The position numbers were made by a program, and so were the translations under genes. The notes beneath the pieces are model-generated. The model was given only the letters and a program-made list of their open reading frames with translations. It was not told where the DNA came from and searched no databases. A stretch of 64,000 nt of DNA from Blasia pusilla (Eukaryota > Marchantiophyta > Marchantiopsida > Blasiales): assembly GCA_050084515.1 (NCBI GenBank), contig CM114271.1, positions 26,102,001 to 26,166,000 of the forward strand, in the 5' to 3' direction. This document shows, piece after piece, positions 1 to 10,369 of this stretch; position 1 is the first letter of the stretch, and every line of letters begins with the position of its first letter.

Positions 1-359
1 TGAATCTGGAGCAAGTTGTACGTCCGCTTCACCCCAAAGTGACCCAACTCCTCCTAGGCATGTTGCACTAGTTGTGCTCTCTGCAAAGGATGCGGCATTA
101 CGCGTACTCTGCCATCCTCCCAAACCCTCAAAACATGTGTCCCCTCCCAACGGAACTGTCTGGCCCGCTGTAGGATCCGATCCCGCACTCTAGCACTCAC
201 GGTGCTCGCAACGTTGCTAGTACGAAGGTACTCCGAGACTACTCCATCATCATGAATATCTCGGCCACTTGTCATCTCCTCACTTGCCTCGGGATCCAAG
301 GACTCTCCACTAGACCTCGCCATCAAAGTCTCCACACTCTGGCTCTCCATAGCCAACAT
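1..359 (-). pseudogene. Gypsy pol: RNase H-integrase linker and start of integrase zinc domain
   Basis: A minus-strand frame from 359 to 54 encodes the linker between RNase H and integrase, with the motifs GTHVLRVWEDGRVRV and RDIHDD. Both have clear counterparts in element B at 36.8-36.95 kb (GTHILRVWEDGRV, RDIHDD). One stop follows, then EELGHFGVKRTY, which is the first half of the HHCC zinc-binding domain of gypsy integrase. The window ends inside that domain, so the catalytic core cannot be judged. Confidence 0.8.
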
Positions 360-493
360 GCCTAAATAGGCTGATGCGTGCCATCATGACACTAACTCCT
401 CATCACTCTCTCCATGCCATCGAGCTCTAGTTGCATCTCGCTGACTCGGGCATAGGTTAAGACTCAACCCATCTGCATCCTGGTTGAGCGTCC

Positions 494-1127
494 CAGGTCT
501 ATGTACCACGTGAAAATCATACTCCTGCAATAACAGAGCCTATCTCGCAAGCTTCCTTGTAAGCTTTTCGGACTCCATCAACCACTTCAATGGTTGATGA
601 TAAGTGATGATGATAAACGGGTTGCCGAATAAGTAACACCTGAAATGCGCGATAGCCCACACTGCAGCCAAGCACTCACCCTCATACGAATTGTACTTCA
701 CCTCTGTAGCGTTGTTGGAGCGGCTAGCGTAAGCCACCATGAACTCTCTACCCTCATCATCATGCTAGATGAGCATCGCTCCAAGCCCCAACATGCTCCA
801 ATATGTTTCCCAGGTCTATGCACCACATGGAAATCAAACTCCTTCAACAACAGAGCTCACCTCGCAAGCTTCCATATAAGCTTGTCGGACTCCATCAACC
901 ACTTAAGTGGCTCATGATCAGAAATAATGGTAAAGGGGTTGCCAAATAAACAACATCTGAAATACGCGATAGCCCACAATGCAGCCAAGCACTCATCCTC
1001 ATACGAGTTATACTTTGCCTCTGCAGCGTTGTTTGAGCGACTAGCGTAAGCCACTACAAACTCTCTACCCTCATCGTCATGCTGGGTGAGCATGGCTCCA
1101 AGCCCCAACATGCTCCAATCTATATGC
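494..1127 (-). repeat. Tandem duplication (317-bp unit) of gypsy RNase H
   Basis: Positions 494-810 and 811-1,127 are two head-to-tail copies of one unit. Shared anchors lie exactly 317 bp apart, for example the block starting caggtctatg at 494 and 811, and the block ccaagccccaacatgctcca ending near 800 and 1,117. The unit encodes, on the minus strand, the RNase H stretch with YASRSNNA, YNSYE.ECLAA and PLKWLMES. The copies differ at many positions, so the duplication is not recent. It makes the RNase H of this remnant non-functional. Confidence 0.8.
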
Positions 1128-1279
1128 AATTGGAAAGGATGACCCTTGATCGGTCTGCTCAATATGGGCGCGAACGTCAATCTATCCTTCAGCAAGTGAA
1201 ATGCTCTCTCCTACTCATCCCCCAATGCCACTCCTGATCTACCTTGGTCAGCAAGGTTAGCGGCTTTGCAATCAAACTA

Positions 1280-1447
1280 AAATGATCGGTCATCCACGAC
1301 AATGGTAAACCGTGTGGGCCAGCCTAGGATGGCACTACCCACATTTGTGAGTTTTCCCTCATCACATGCCTACAGGGAAGGTGGTCCCGGGCTTGTATGG
1401 GATTCTCATGAGCGACAGTTGGTGGAGCCTAACGCTGATGAGAAAGG
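1280..1447 (+). pseudogene. Inverted fragment of the retrotransposon DNA methyltransferase (C-terminal part)
   Basis: This plus-strand piece encodes VNRVGQPRMALPTFVSFPSS, AYREGG and LVEPNADE. These are the residues between motif VIII and motif X in the methyltransferase of element B (34,612-34,768), and the DNA is nearly identical to that copy. Relative to the minus-strand gypsy sequence around it, the fragment is inverted. It lies exactly between two copies of the RT connection segment (1,127-1,280 and 1,448-1,600). It is closer to element B than to the nearer element A (about 9.5-9.6 kb). Confidence 0.85.
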
Positions 1448-1984
1448 ACGCCCCCTAATCGGCCTCCTCAAGATGGGCGCGGACGTCAACCTGTCCTTGA
1501 GCAACTGAAATGCTTTCTCTTGCTCATCCCCCCAATGCCACTCGTGATCCACCTTGGTAAGCAAGGTTAGCGGCTTCGCAATCAAATTGAATCCCTTGAT
1601 GTACCGCCGATAGAAGTTCGCCAATCCCATGAATGCCCGAACACGACTCACATCTGTAGGGCGTGGAATGCGTGAGATAGCCTCTACCTTGGTCTGCTAA
1701 ACACCAAGGCCCCTTGGGTATATCGTATGACCCAAGTACTCAATCTGGTCATAGAAGAACTTGCACTTGCCTGGATGTAGCTTCAGCCCATGTAATTGCA
1801 ATCGTTGAAACACCTCCTCTAGATGTCGCTCATGCTCCTCAATCGTGGCGCTAAAGACTACAATGTCATCAATATAATACCTAGCAAAATCCCGACCAGC
1901 CAAGATCCTATCCATGACCCTCTGAAACTCAGCCGGGGCGTTCTTTAATCCAAATGGTAAGAACGACCACTTGGACAAACTCCC
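1448..1984 (-). pseudogene. Gypsy reverse transcriptase palm, thumb and connection (partial)
   Basis: The minus-strand frames contain WSFLPFGLKNAPAEFQRVMD, the catalytic YIDDI, LHPGKCKFF and YLGHTIYP, then RVRAFMGLANFYRRYIKGF and WHWGDEQEKAF. These are RT motifs from the palm to the connection domain of Ty3/gypsy. Two frames are needed, with a break near 1,690. The N-terminal RT half is absent: homology ends at about 1,984 next to unrelated DNA. The glutamine codon CAG at 1,922-1,924 (minus strand) faces a TAG stop in element B. Confidence 0.9.
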
Positions 1985-2088
1985 CGCATAACCTTCTACT
2001 CACTGATGACTTCTGATGCCTTGGAGAGCAACAACAATGGTACCTGCTCTGAATGATGAGAGACAACAAAAATTGAGCAGAAAGTCAC

Positions 2089-2187
2089 CTGAGTGATGCC
2101 CTTGAGAACCTCATCTTCATTGGTTTCATACTCCTCCAATTCTTTCCCAATCACTTTCTCGATCTCATGAACAAGCTCCACGTCATA
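2089..2187 (-). pseudogene. Single exon-like fragment of a DEAD-box RNA helicase (DDX49/Dbp8-like C-terminal region)
   Basis: On the minus strand a 99-nt open block encodes 33 residues beginning YDVELVHEIE and containing IGKELEEYETNEDEVLKGIT. From knowledge of the family, this resembles the segment after the helicase C-terminal domain in DDX49/Dbp8-type DEAD-box helicases (plant RH36-like). It is bounded by a good 3' splice site (cttgtag before TAT) and a good 5' splice site (CAG followed by gtgact), so it has the shape of a complete internal exon. I see no neighbouring exons in the window. It could be an exon captured by a transposon or a piece of a host gene with very long introns. Confidence 0.55.
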
Positions 2188-4423
2188 CTACAAGCAGTGA
2201 GAGTAGTTTTTAGACGTCATTTAAGAAGTTCCACTTTAATTGAGTATCATTCCTTTGCATTGTAATCTTTCCTTTCAGTCTATTTTGCTACCTTTTGTAT
2301 AACTCTCTAACATGCCTCCACTAAAACTCTTCATGGTACATGTAGAACTAAGGCAAGTTTCTTGGGGTCGCACGCATCTAAATGATTGCAAAGTTCAAGC
2401 AGAGACAAAAATTGGCATGAGAGTGTAATTGAGTTTGAGTGCCATAGTAAGATATCTTTTGAAAATGTGCAAAACATGGTGTGGCGGAGACAAAAATTTC
2501 CAGAACTAAGCGTTTGAGTATGATGTTGTTGCAAGGCATTTTTGAAAATGTGCAAAGGGTAATTGAAGTAGAGCAATTGAGTATCATATAAGGTCTATTG
2601 TCACTAGGTAAAAGATAGAGTAAGACTCTATTCTCAATAGTCACATAACATAAATTGAATCTAAGCTAACTACACAGACAACTTTGGACTAGTTTGTATG
2701 TGAGCCCGTCCCTATGGAGTCCGCCGCCAAAGGTCCCACTTGTCATAGGCCCAACGGTCCTATAATTTCATCCACTGTCTCTACCGATATCTGCCGTTTG
2801 GTTGCATTGGGGTTTAAAAAAATGACATGCTGTAGTCCGTCTATTTCCCAAGGATTGTCTCTGATACTTCTGTGCCATAACTTTCAGGTCGCACATGGAC
2901 CAAAGACCCACCTAGGGTCTGTGAAATCATAGCCGGAGATGGTACCTCCGAAGGACCCAACCACCATGGAATTGCTCCATGGGGACCTACCCTTAGAGGA
3001 TATATGTCCTTTGCAAAATCACAATAACGAATTCTTGCCTCGCTTAAAGGCTTTTTGGTGGACTTAATCTCAGTATACGGATCTTGGTATAGCCGATTTT
3101 ACTCTAGTTAAGAATTAAGCAAGTTATTGAGAACTTCTATCTCAATAGATGGATTGAACACTTGCTCCTCAACACTATGAACAACCGATGAATTTTCGTG
3201 ATGTTGACCAACCAAGCCAGATGTTGAGCGATTTGTGTCATCTTGATATGACACATCTACGTCGATGTAGGTAACTCCTAAATTAGCAACAAAACTTGAA
3301 TGGGATGTATCAGCTTGTGTAGTGGAATGGTCCACGTTTTGATGGATGTCGAGCACGTAGATCTATTCTTTGAAAGCACAAACTTTAATTAGCATTATTT
3401 TTGCTATTAAATGTAAATTAATGTAACAATTGTATCAAACTTGGAGCAATAAAACAAGAGTAAATAAAAGTGCCTTAACATTTGAGTCAGAATCAGATTA
3501 TCGTTAGCACGAAGGTGAATAGAAACTTGACTTGTAGTTATTAAGCACGACAAAAACTTGCCCAGAACGTGCATGGATAGATCGCATGTAATAACATAGT
3601 AAATACACTTATTTCTTTCCTATTATAGCTCATAGAGATGTAATGGGAAAGAGAATGTAAGAAATAATGAATACATCATCCAACAAGTGTAGAAGATATG
3701 ATAGAATGCTCAAGGTTCTCCATAGATAAGTAAATAGTGAAAACTATACACTTATTTCAAGTGTATGCATTGCAGTATCATGGTTTAAAAAAAATAGATG
3801 GTATGCCTAAAAATGTATGGAAAGCATATGTCAATAGAAAAAAGCATCATGGTGATATTCACAAGTGGGCGGGTATCTTGTAGAAAACATTGTCAAATTG
3901 TTAGAAGAAATTGGACAATCACTCATTTGAATCATATGAGATGTATGTAGTTCACTCTCTGTACAGAAGCTATATCCATGATCAAACGCTCTCAAGTCGC
4001 TTTACTGAAATCTGCACAAATTATACATTGTGAGCTCTCCAAGACTCCCTCTCAAGCATAAAGCCGCGTGCACCGAATGACCAAGGAAACCTAACATGGC
4101 CTTAACTAAATAGCAACGAATATATGTACCATATCACGGGGACCAATGTATGGACCATAACACAGGGGCCTCGTTTGGTGCAATAGGCATGGTTGGAGCT
4201 TCAGCTAGGCTTTGTGAAGTCTAAGGAAAAGAAGAGGTAGTGACCTATGCATTGGTGGTTCCACAAGTTGATGAGACAATGATAATGTCATCAAAGTCAG
4301 GAAACAAAGTAGGTTGGTGATGATTGTATAAGTCAATTGGAAGTCAAATAAACTCAGGAAACTACCCATCATCACGTGCTACTTTCATATGTTCAAGAAA
4401 ATGAGTTTCTTTGACCAATTATA
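2188..4423. other. Gene-poor stretch, no assignable features
   Basis: No supported gene is seen. Short open frames exist, for example a minus-strand 82-residue frame at 3,108-3,356 rich in Ser, Thr and Asp, but none shows recognisable motifs, splice context or a second copy in the window. The sequence is moderately AT-rich and looks like decayed repeat DNA. Confidence 0.4.
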
Positions 4424-4755
4424 AGCAACGTTGCATGTGGAAAAAGTTTGTGTTCGTGGACATGTCCATGTCCGTGGACTTATGTCCGTCTTATGGAAGG
4501 ACTTGTTCGTATGGGCCCCATCTTTCCTATCTTTCTCATTCACCTTACTTGCCTTCGTGTTCCATACTCCCCCATTTCTTTCTCCCTCTACCTCCACTCC
4601 CTCCTCATTCATTACTCCTCTCATCCTTGCATTGTCTTCCATCATGGACTGAAAGTGTGGGTCCCACCTCTTGGAACCTATGTCCGTGGACATGTCTAGA
4701 CTTGTCCGTCCATGTCCGTCCTAAGGAAGGACTTGTCCATTTTTGTGCAACCATG
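4424..4755. mobile_element. Candidate MITE-like element rich in GGACATGTCC palindromes
   Basis: The segment begins gcaacgttgcatg and ends ttttgtgcaacc, with repeats of the palindromic core tggacatgtcca and of gtccgt and aaggac near both ends. The same right-end block (catgtccgtcc, aaggacagactt, tttgcaacc variants) recurs at 52,665-52,712 and 53,180-53,228, so this is a dispersed family. Overlapping open frames on both strands come from the biased repeat and are not credible genes. The terminal inverted repeats are imperfect, and I could not confirm a target duplication. Confidence 0.4.
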
Positions 4756-5739
4756 ATGATAAGTCAAGGAGCATGGCAATTGGCAAATGTATCTCATGTC
4801 TAAGTGTTCAAAGCTGATCCAAACGTATTCTTTCCGAAATAAGGTTGAAGAGCCTTGTGGCATCTTTCTTTCTTAGGGAGGATTCCTTGATATTTCTGAA
4901 GCGCAAGGCTTCCTTCTAGATTCTTGCAACAAGAATGGATCAAATAGCCGGCCGCTTAGAGTAGGTTATTATTTACATGAAAGTATAAATGGAAGAGAAT
5001 AAAAATTTGAATTTAAAAGAAGATGTTTGCCGACCTGATGCTCCTCCATCTTTGTGAATCGTGCAGAATTTGGAGTCCCACATCTGCCCGTGGCTAATGA
5101 AGTTATGAATGTGACGGCCACTGATACCATGCTCCCAAAAAGCTGGCATCACTCCTAAATTATCTAAATATGTCATCTGATTTTTTGTGGGAGTGATGTA
5201 TCAGGACCTACTCTCTTCCTATAATATATTAATGTTGTGCAAAATCATATTGGCAAAATCCAATGAGTCCACAAGAATATGATGAAAGTATGTTAGTTTA
5301 AAGTATGCAAGTCAATAATTTTTAAAGTAGAAGCAAAGAAATGTAAGACAAAAAGCCTAAGGTGAAGAGAGGCCTTGCTTATTTATTAATGTGGATATTT
5401 AAGCTGCAGGGAAGGAGCATGGGTTTGTCTCATGCTCATGTAGAGGAAGGGCTGCCCCTTTCTAAGAAGCTTGAACTCGAGCATGACTCTAAGATGATGT
5501 CCTTCCTCCTCTTCCTCTTGTTGAGTTGGCGCGAGAGTTCATAGTCACTAACAGGAAAACAAAGTGAATGAACTATTGATTTGCTATAAATTGGAATTAA
5601 ATACATTAAAATCTCGAGGTTCCAAATCGCCAAATACTCTAAGTTGATGCCTAATTTTAATTTGTGATAGCATAATATAAACAAGACCAATGGCAAAAAT
5701 TGACCTAATTACTAACAAGCAATGTTTAGATATAGTTGC
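4756..5739. other. No assignable features
   Basis: Low-complexity AT-rich DNA between the MITE-like segment and the Helitron-like remnant. It may contain decayed 3' parts of that remnant, but no motif supports this. Confidence 0.3.
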
Positions 5740-7262
5740 ACCTAACTCTTATGAACAATCATAACATAACCAAGTATAGGTAGATTTTTTTAAAATGTAT
5801 TTCCGGTTGGAGTCATATCTTAGAGTTGCAAACTTTGTCCCAATTATTATGATGGCCTTACCATTGGATAGAATAGTTACTATAATGCTTGCTAGTTCAT
5901 TGCCCTCGAAGATAAGCTCTTTTACCTTTGCTAGGGATCCATTGGCAACTTGTGCCTTTAAATTGATGTTTGATGTTAACATCACAATAGAATGAACAAC
6001 AATGAAAGGAAATTGATTAAATGCGGTCGCGAGGTATTGAATTCAAGTGTTGGAGGTGCATTTGATTTGACACTAACACTCATAAGACTATTTGGGGAAG
6101 CTTTGATTGATCGCCATATGGATGTAGGTAACCTAGAGGCGACATCTCATTTAGATGCTTGGCTATAACCTGAAGTAACTTTGGTGTTAATATAGAGGAT
6201 TCATCTATTACTATCACTTGGGAAGCTTTGAGTCTTAGCTAATTGTTAGATGCAACATGCATGCAAGATAAATCACCTTTAATAGGTATCGGAAATCTAG
6301 ATTGTATTGTTGTTGCATCAGGGTGTAGCCATACAACAACAATACCAATTGTGGCTATTAAAAGTGATGATATTTTTTTTACATCAAATATTCAGACATG
6401 AAGGTTATAAAGTAGGTCTTACCATATCCAAAAGGTCCTTTCAAAAGTACAAGGCCAGATTTTATACTGATCAATTTCTAAAATAGCTCTTGCTGGTCTA
6501 AATTGAGAGTATTGACATCATGCTCATTTGAATCATCCACATGTATCGATCTAAAGTTTCTTCAGTGATATATGTAGTGAACTACCTAAGAAAGATATAT
6601 TACTGCTATTTGCATTGAAGTTAAAGCAACATCAATTGAGGACATAAATTTGTTGAGGACTACACTCAGAATTAGCTTAAGCTTATTCTTATTTAGTCCT
6701 CCAAGTGTTAGACATTTAGTTGTCTTTATATCTATGTCTAGTGCTCATGTTGGCTCTCATTTCAAGGCGTATTTTAGAAAATGAAAGGACCAATCAGTTT
6801 TGGTCACTTGTTGTATGTTCATGTGAGCTCCCCAAAGAAGTAACACAAGTGGATGGTAAGCTATTATGTGTCAATGCTTTATTGATGGTCCATAGTGATT
6901 CCACCTTATAGAGGTGGGATCAATAAATAGAACCGTATTCAACTTGGGAGATGCTTGAAAACCAAGACGGAAATAAGGTTTCAAATTTTTTTCCTTATTA
7001 TATAGAACCCATCTTTGCTTTTTACCCCATCTTATCCCATCTAGTGTAACTATTTTTCAAGACATTGCAATAAGGTGTCAAATAAACTAAATGATTGTCT
7101 TGTAGAACATGTATTTAGATTCTCTTTTATTGTTGATGGAATATGTGTGCAAATATGAGAAGTTATTTGATTTACATTTGAAGGTTCTATCCAAAGTATC
7201 ATGAGGTAATAGAGGCTACCTCTACATTGCAATTCATGGCGAAGTAAATAGTTGTTCACTTG
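5740..7262 (-). pseudogene. Degenerate Helitron-like Rep/PIF1 helicase
   Basis: Read on the minus strand. Around 7,180-7,240 the block ELQCRGS.YYLMILWIE with IPS downstream resembles the Helitron-like N domain, whose hallmark is QkRGlpHaHillW. Around 6,600-6,760, KYALKREP fits the same domain. At 6,417-6,445, LLKGPFGYGKTY is a PIF1-type Walker A, followed by TIGIVVVWLHP, SRFPIPIKG and a Walker B-like VIVIDESS (6,196-6,222). MLTSNINLKAQVANGSLAKV at about 5,990-5,930 matches the later PIF1 NGALG motif. Several stops and frame changes interrupt it. The order Rep-like then PIF1 suggests a Helitron transposase. I did not find the TC or CTRR ends. Confidence 0.6.
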
Positions 7263-7406
7263 ACCAGGTAGACATGGACCAATAAATATAAGTCAAGACA
7301 TAAAGGAATGTATCCTGGAGTGAAATAGTTGAGCGCACTCAGCAAGGGCATCTCGCCATGTGAATGTTTGGTTGAACTTTTGTAGTGGGCAATCAATATC
7401 ATTGAT

Positions 7407-7988
7407 GTCATGCGAATCCACATCGTCATACAACATACATCGCTGACATACCATACTCACATACATACATAACATAGACGAGAGCATCCACAAACAGAAG
7501 TGTACCACAACTGAAATCCGTGAAAGACCTACTGTCATAAAACACGTATAGAATCACATACAATCGAGCCAAACCCACTCCACGATGGGAGAATCTAGGT
7601 CAAAGCTTGCGGGAAACACCATAGCCAAGAACTCTACTCACTACCAAGGCTAACTCCCTACGCAACAAGCTCAACTCAAAGAACTGACTGTTGTTTGGGT
7701 GCACTCCACACTATATCCTCCAACCTAAGAGCGGGCCCTAATGGGAAAGTTACCCCCAACTGAGTAACCCCCAACCCTATGTATGAAACCGCATCTCTAC
7801 CTAGCCACTACGGTCCTACATAAGGTATGGCCTCTACTAGCACACTATACTGTACGACATAATCCGTATGGTCATGAGAGTTGTCGTGCAAATCCACATC
7901 GTCATACAACATACATCGTTGACATATCATACTCACATACATACATAACATAGACGAGAGCATCCTTAAACATAAGTGTACCACAACT
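7407..7988. repeat. Direct repeat pair of about 105 bp near the 3' end of gypsy element A
   Basis: Positions 7,407-7,511 and 7,883-7,988 share a block containing aatccacatcgtcatacaac and agacgagagcatcc, and end at gtaccacaact. The copies lie in the same orientation 476 bp apart and differ at about ten positions. They lie beyond the pol end of element A and may be LTR-derived. The DNA just before the second copy (7,806-7,890) recurs at 38,009-38,090. Confidence 0.6.
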
Positions 7989-8319
7989 CGCCCCCCTAAC
8001 TGGTGGTTAGGTCCCTCTAACTCCCAAGTAGCCCTATACATCTACTACATGCTATGCTATACACCTTCGTGGGTGCACGAATCAGAAGGCCGGGTGCTAG
8101 GTTGCCCCATCGTTAGTCGCACATCTGTAATCCATATCATGCAAAGATCAAGTCATCTACCTCTCCTAAATACATCGAGGACAAACCCACCTTCCAATAG
8201 GAACAACATCCATCCGTGGAGTCAAACACATCATGTGCCAACCCCTAGAACACCGATCACATACCAACATACAGGCTGCGTTACCAACAGACCCACACAA
8301 CATGCACCTCAAGCTAGCA

Positions 8320-8570
8320 CGTATTATGGCTCAACAGTACCATCCACATTTGGAAGATGACATGGCGCACAATTACGCACATGGTCCTTCCAAAAAAATC
8401 CATCACGACCCTCCAACATGAGAACTCCAAAAGCTAACACCTCGCGCACTCGTAAAATAGTGCGGCCTGCCGTCACATCCAACGTTGTCGGTGCAATCTG
8501 CTGCAAATAGACATAGTCCCCCACATGGAACCTACGAATCGATGGTCGATAACCTCCACCTCGAATGGTT
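8320..8570 (-). pseudogene. C-terminal end of gypsy pol (post-integrase domain), fused to RT by deletion
   Basis: The minus-strand frame encodes GDYVYLQQ, TLDVTAGRTILRVREV, FGVLMLEGRDG and a terminal WKDHVRNCAPCHLPNVDGT block. Element B has the matching start RDYVYLQ at 37,924 but is cut before the CAPCHLP tail. DNA matching caaccattcg and tggaggttatc just upstream aligns with element B at about 37,876, which places the deletion junction between 8,565 and 8,580. This tail is where other gypsy elements carry a targeting domain. Its role here is unknown. Confidence 0.8.
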
Positions 8571-8574
8571 GCTT

Positions 8575-9015
8575 CGATTGGAGGTTTGCGTAACCAATCG
8601 CATCAAAGATCTCCTTAGGGGTGGGCATGGCATACCTATCGGACTTTGTCTGCCGATTGATAGGTCAATAATCCCCACACATCCGCCTATCCATCCAATT
8701 CCCATGCACATCCTTCTTGGCGGGCATGACAGTGGCAGATGCATACTCCCCATACGACATCTCCACTAGTCCTACTCTGACCAAGTCCTGACTCCTACTT
8801 TGAATCAGAGCCCTCTCCATATCACTATACCTGTAGGGTTGTCGGAAGATTGGCGTATCACTCGACAACTCAATGCGGATCCCCGGTCCCTTCAACGTAC
8901 CCAGATCCTCCATGCTAAATGCAAAGCAGCTCCTATAACTCTTGAGGAACTGATGTATCCGGCGCCGCTCTCCTCCTATCAACTTAGGGCCCATATTTGG
9001 CTCCCAAGTCTCCAT
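8575..9015 (-). pseudogene. Gypsy reverse transcriptase, N-terminal fingers only
   Basis: The frame encodes FLKSYRSCFAFSMEDLG, the motif DTPIFRQPYRYSDMERALIQ, ASATVMPAKKDVHGNWMDRR and MCGDYRPINRQTK, ending near AMPTPKEIFDAIG. These are the first RT blocks of Ty3/gypsy (fingers, with the R.CGDYR.IN.QT signature). The catalytic YIDD block and everything after it are deleted, so no polymerase could be made from this copy. The same blocks in element B lie at 35.2-35.6 kb. Confidence 0.9.
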
Positions 9016-9339
9016 CGTGACTACGGTAGGACTCTCCGGCGCGGGTATCGGTGGTTGCTATGGTGCAACCCTGTCTCGAACAACAACACTCGGCCACTCT
9101 CCTGCAGCCAACTGCAAACTCTGATCTCCTCCACATGCAGTGCTCGGAACCATGCTCGATGCTGTGGCTATCATCTCCTGGCGTACCTGCAAAACATCCC
9201 AAGAAGTCCAAGGGTGTCTCTCCCGATCTCCCCTGGTGGGTAGATCTCCTCGGGTCTTGCCCCCAACCACTTCCTCCACCGTCTTGGTAGGCATAGGGCT
9301 CACCAACGCAACTACTGTGATCTGTTGCGATCTCATACG

Positions 9340-10326
9340 GCGCTGGTCAGCCACTCCCAAGCTGAGGATCCATGTCAAGCAGTTCAGGTCCATCGCTTGA
9401 CCCAAGACATGGCATCGTGATGCCTTTGACACTGACGGTACTGCCGTCACTCATGTGGGAAATCCCATCGTTCACTCTCTCTCGTCGGCATTGGGCTCCA
9501 CCAACCGCTGAACCTGGTCATCCCAAACCAAGCTAGGACCGACCTCCTTGTATGCATAGGAAGCGGGGAAACTCACAAACGTGGGCAAGGGTGCCCGCGG
9601 TATGCCTACCCTGTTGACCATAGTCAATGGTGGTCGATCATCGTGTCTGACTGCCTGTGATCAACGACTTGGATTCAGAATGGAATCCACTAACAAATGG
9701 GAGGGGCGCTCCACTCTCGCATACGCCCTACGTAACACCGCATGGGGCACCAAGTTGGTCCACCATAGACGCGGGCGATGGGCTCTAGAACCTACACTCG
9801 CCGCATCCAAGAACACTTCTGGGTCGACCCAAGCATGCACCTGATGAGCACTTGTCACCACCCGTAACGTGCAGTCTCCTAAGATCAGCACATTCTCCAG
9901 GATATAGGCTGGAGAACGAGACTAGTGCTCCTGAAATTGCCGTAAGATCCTCAAAATCTCCCCAAACAACCTAGACCGAGTGTTAGCCAACCCGTTGCCT
10001 CGTCCAACACTCGATTGGCCCTTACATGGCCAACCGGCAATGACCAAATCAATGGCCCCTACCCGCTCTAAGTCCTGCGCCCCCAACAACGAAATATCCC
10101 TCGGTAGGGAACTCTGGTATCCCTCTACCGCGGACGTAGACAATAAGTCGGGAAAACGTAGGCGTAATTGCGCCACATGTCGTAGTGAGACGCGCCTTGC
10201 AAAATCATCACTCTCCACATACAAGTACTGCTGTACTCGCTCTCTTTCCTGCAAAATAGCAGCTAATCGGGTGCTAATCCCTCCAAAGAGATCTAACACT
10301 CGAATACCTCCTCTGGGGTACACCAC
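9340..10326 (-). pseudogene. DNMT3-like C5 cytosine-DNA methyltransferase domain of gypsy element A
   Basis: This domain would transfer a methyl group from S-adenosylmethionine to cytosine C5. Motif I is VLDLFGGIST (about 10,281-10,300) and motif IV is GWPCKGQS, with the catalytic Cys codon at 10,024-10,026. Motif VI is ENV at 9,889-9,897, motif VIII is RAHRPRLWWTN, and the motif X region is HVLGQAMDLNCLTWIL near 9,365-9,410. The order I-IV-VI-VIII-X is canonical, unlike the permuted plant DRM proteins. The spacing and the motif VIII style (AHR.R..W.N) resemble DNMT3. Length is about 330 residues, catalytic domain only. A TAG at 9,922-9,924, a TGA near 9,660 and further stops near 9,470 break it. 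It sits between protease and RT, where gypsy elements normally have nothing. Confidence 0.88.
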
Positions 10327-10369
10327 ACAATGGGTGTGGTATCCAAGGGTGTCATCGTAGCACTCCCTG

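Larger units (their letters stand above)
1..1984 (-). mobile_element. Broken 3' half of a Ty3/gypsy retrotransposon
   Basis: Read on the minus strand from 1,984 to 1, the order is RT palm with YIDD, RT thumb/connection, RNase H, linker and the start of the integrase zinc region. The window edge cuts the integrase. The peptides match gypsy element B at 35.7-37.1 kb block by block, so this is the same DNMT-bearing family, although no upstream part is present here. The stretch is scrambled: the RNase H part is tandemly duplicated (317-bp unit), the connection segment occurs twice, and an inverted plus-strand methyltransferase fragment sits between those copies. Homology to the RT stops abruptly at about 1,984. 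Confidence 0.85.

Noticed and set aside
4411-4803. Overlapping frames in three registers
   Set aside because: They result from the palindromic GGACATGTCC-rich segment and contain no domain.
9340-10326. Assignment of the methyltransferase to the plant DRM family
   Set aside because: DRM proteins have permuted motif order (VI-X before I-V). Here the order is I, IV, VI, VIII, X, and no UBA domain is seen.
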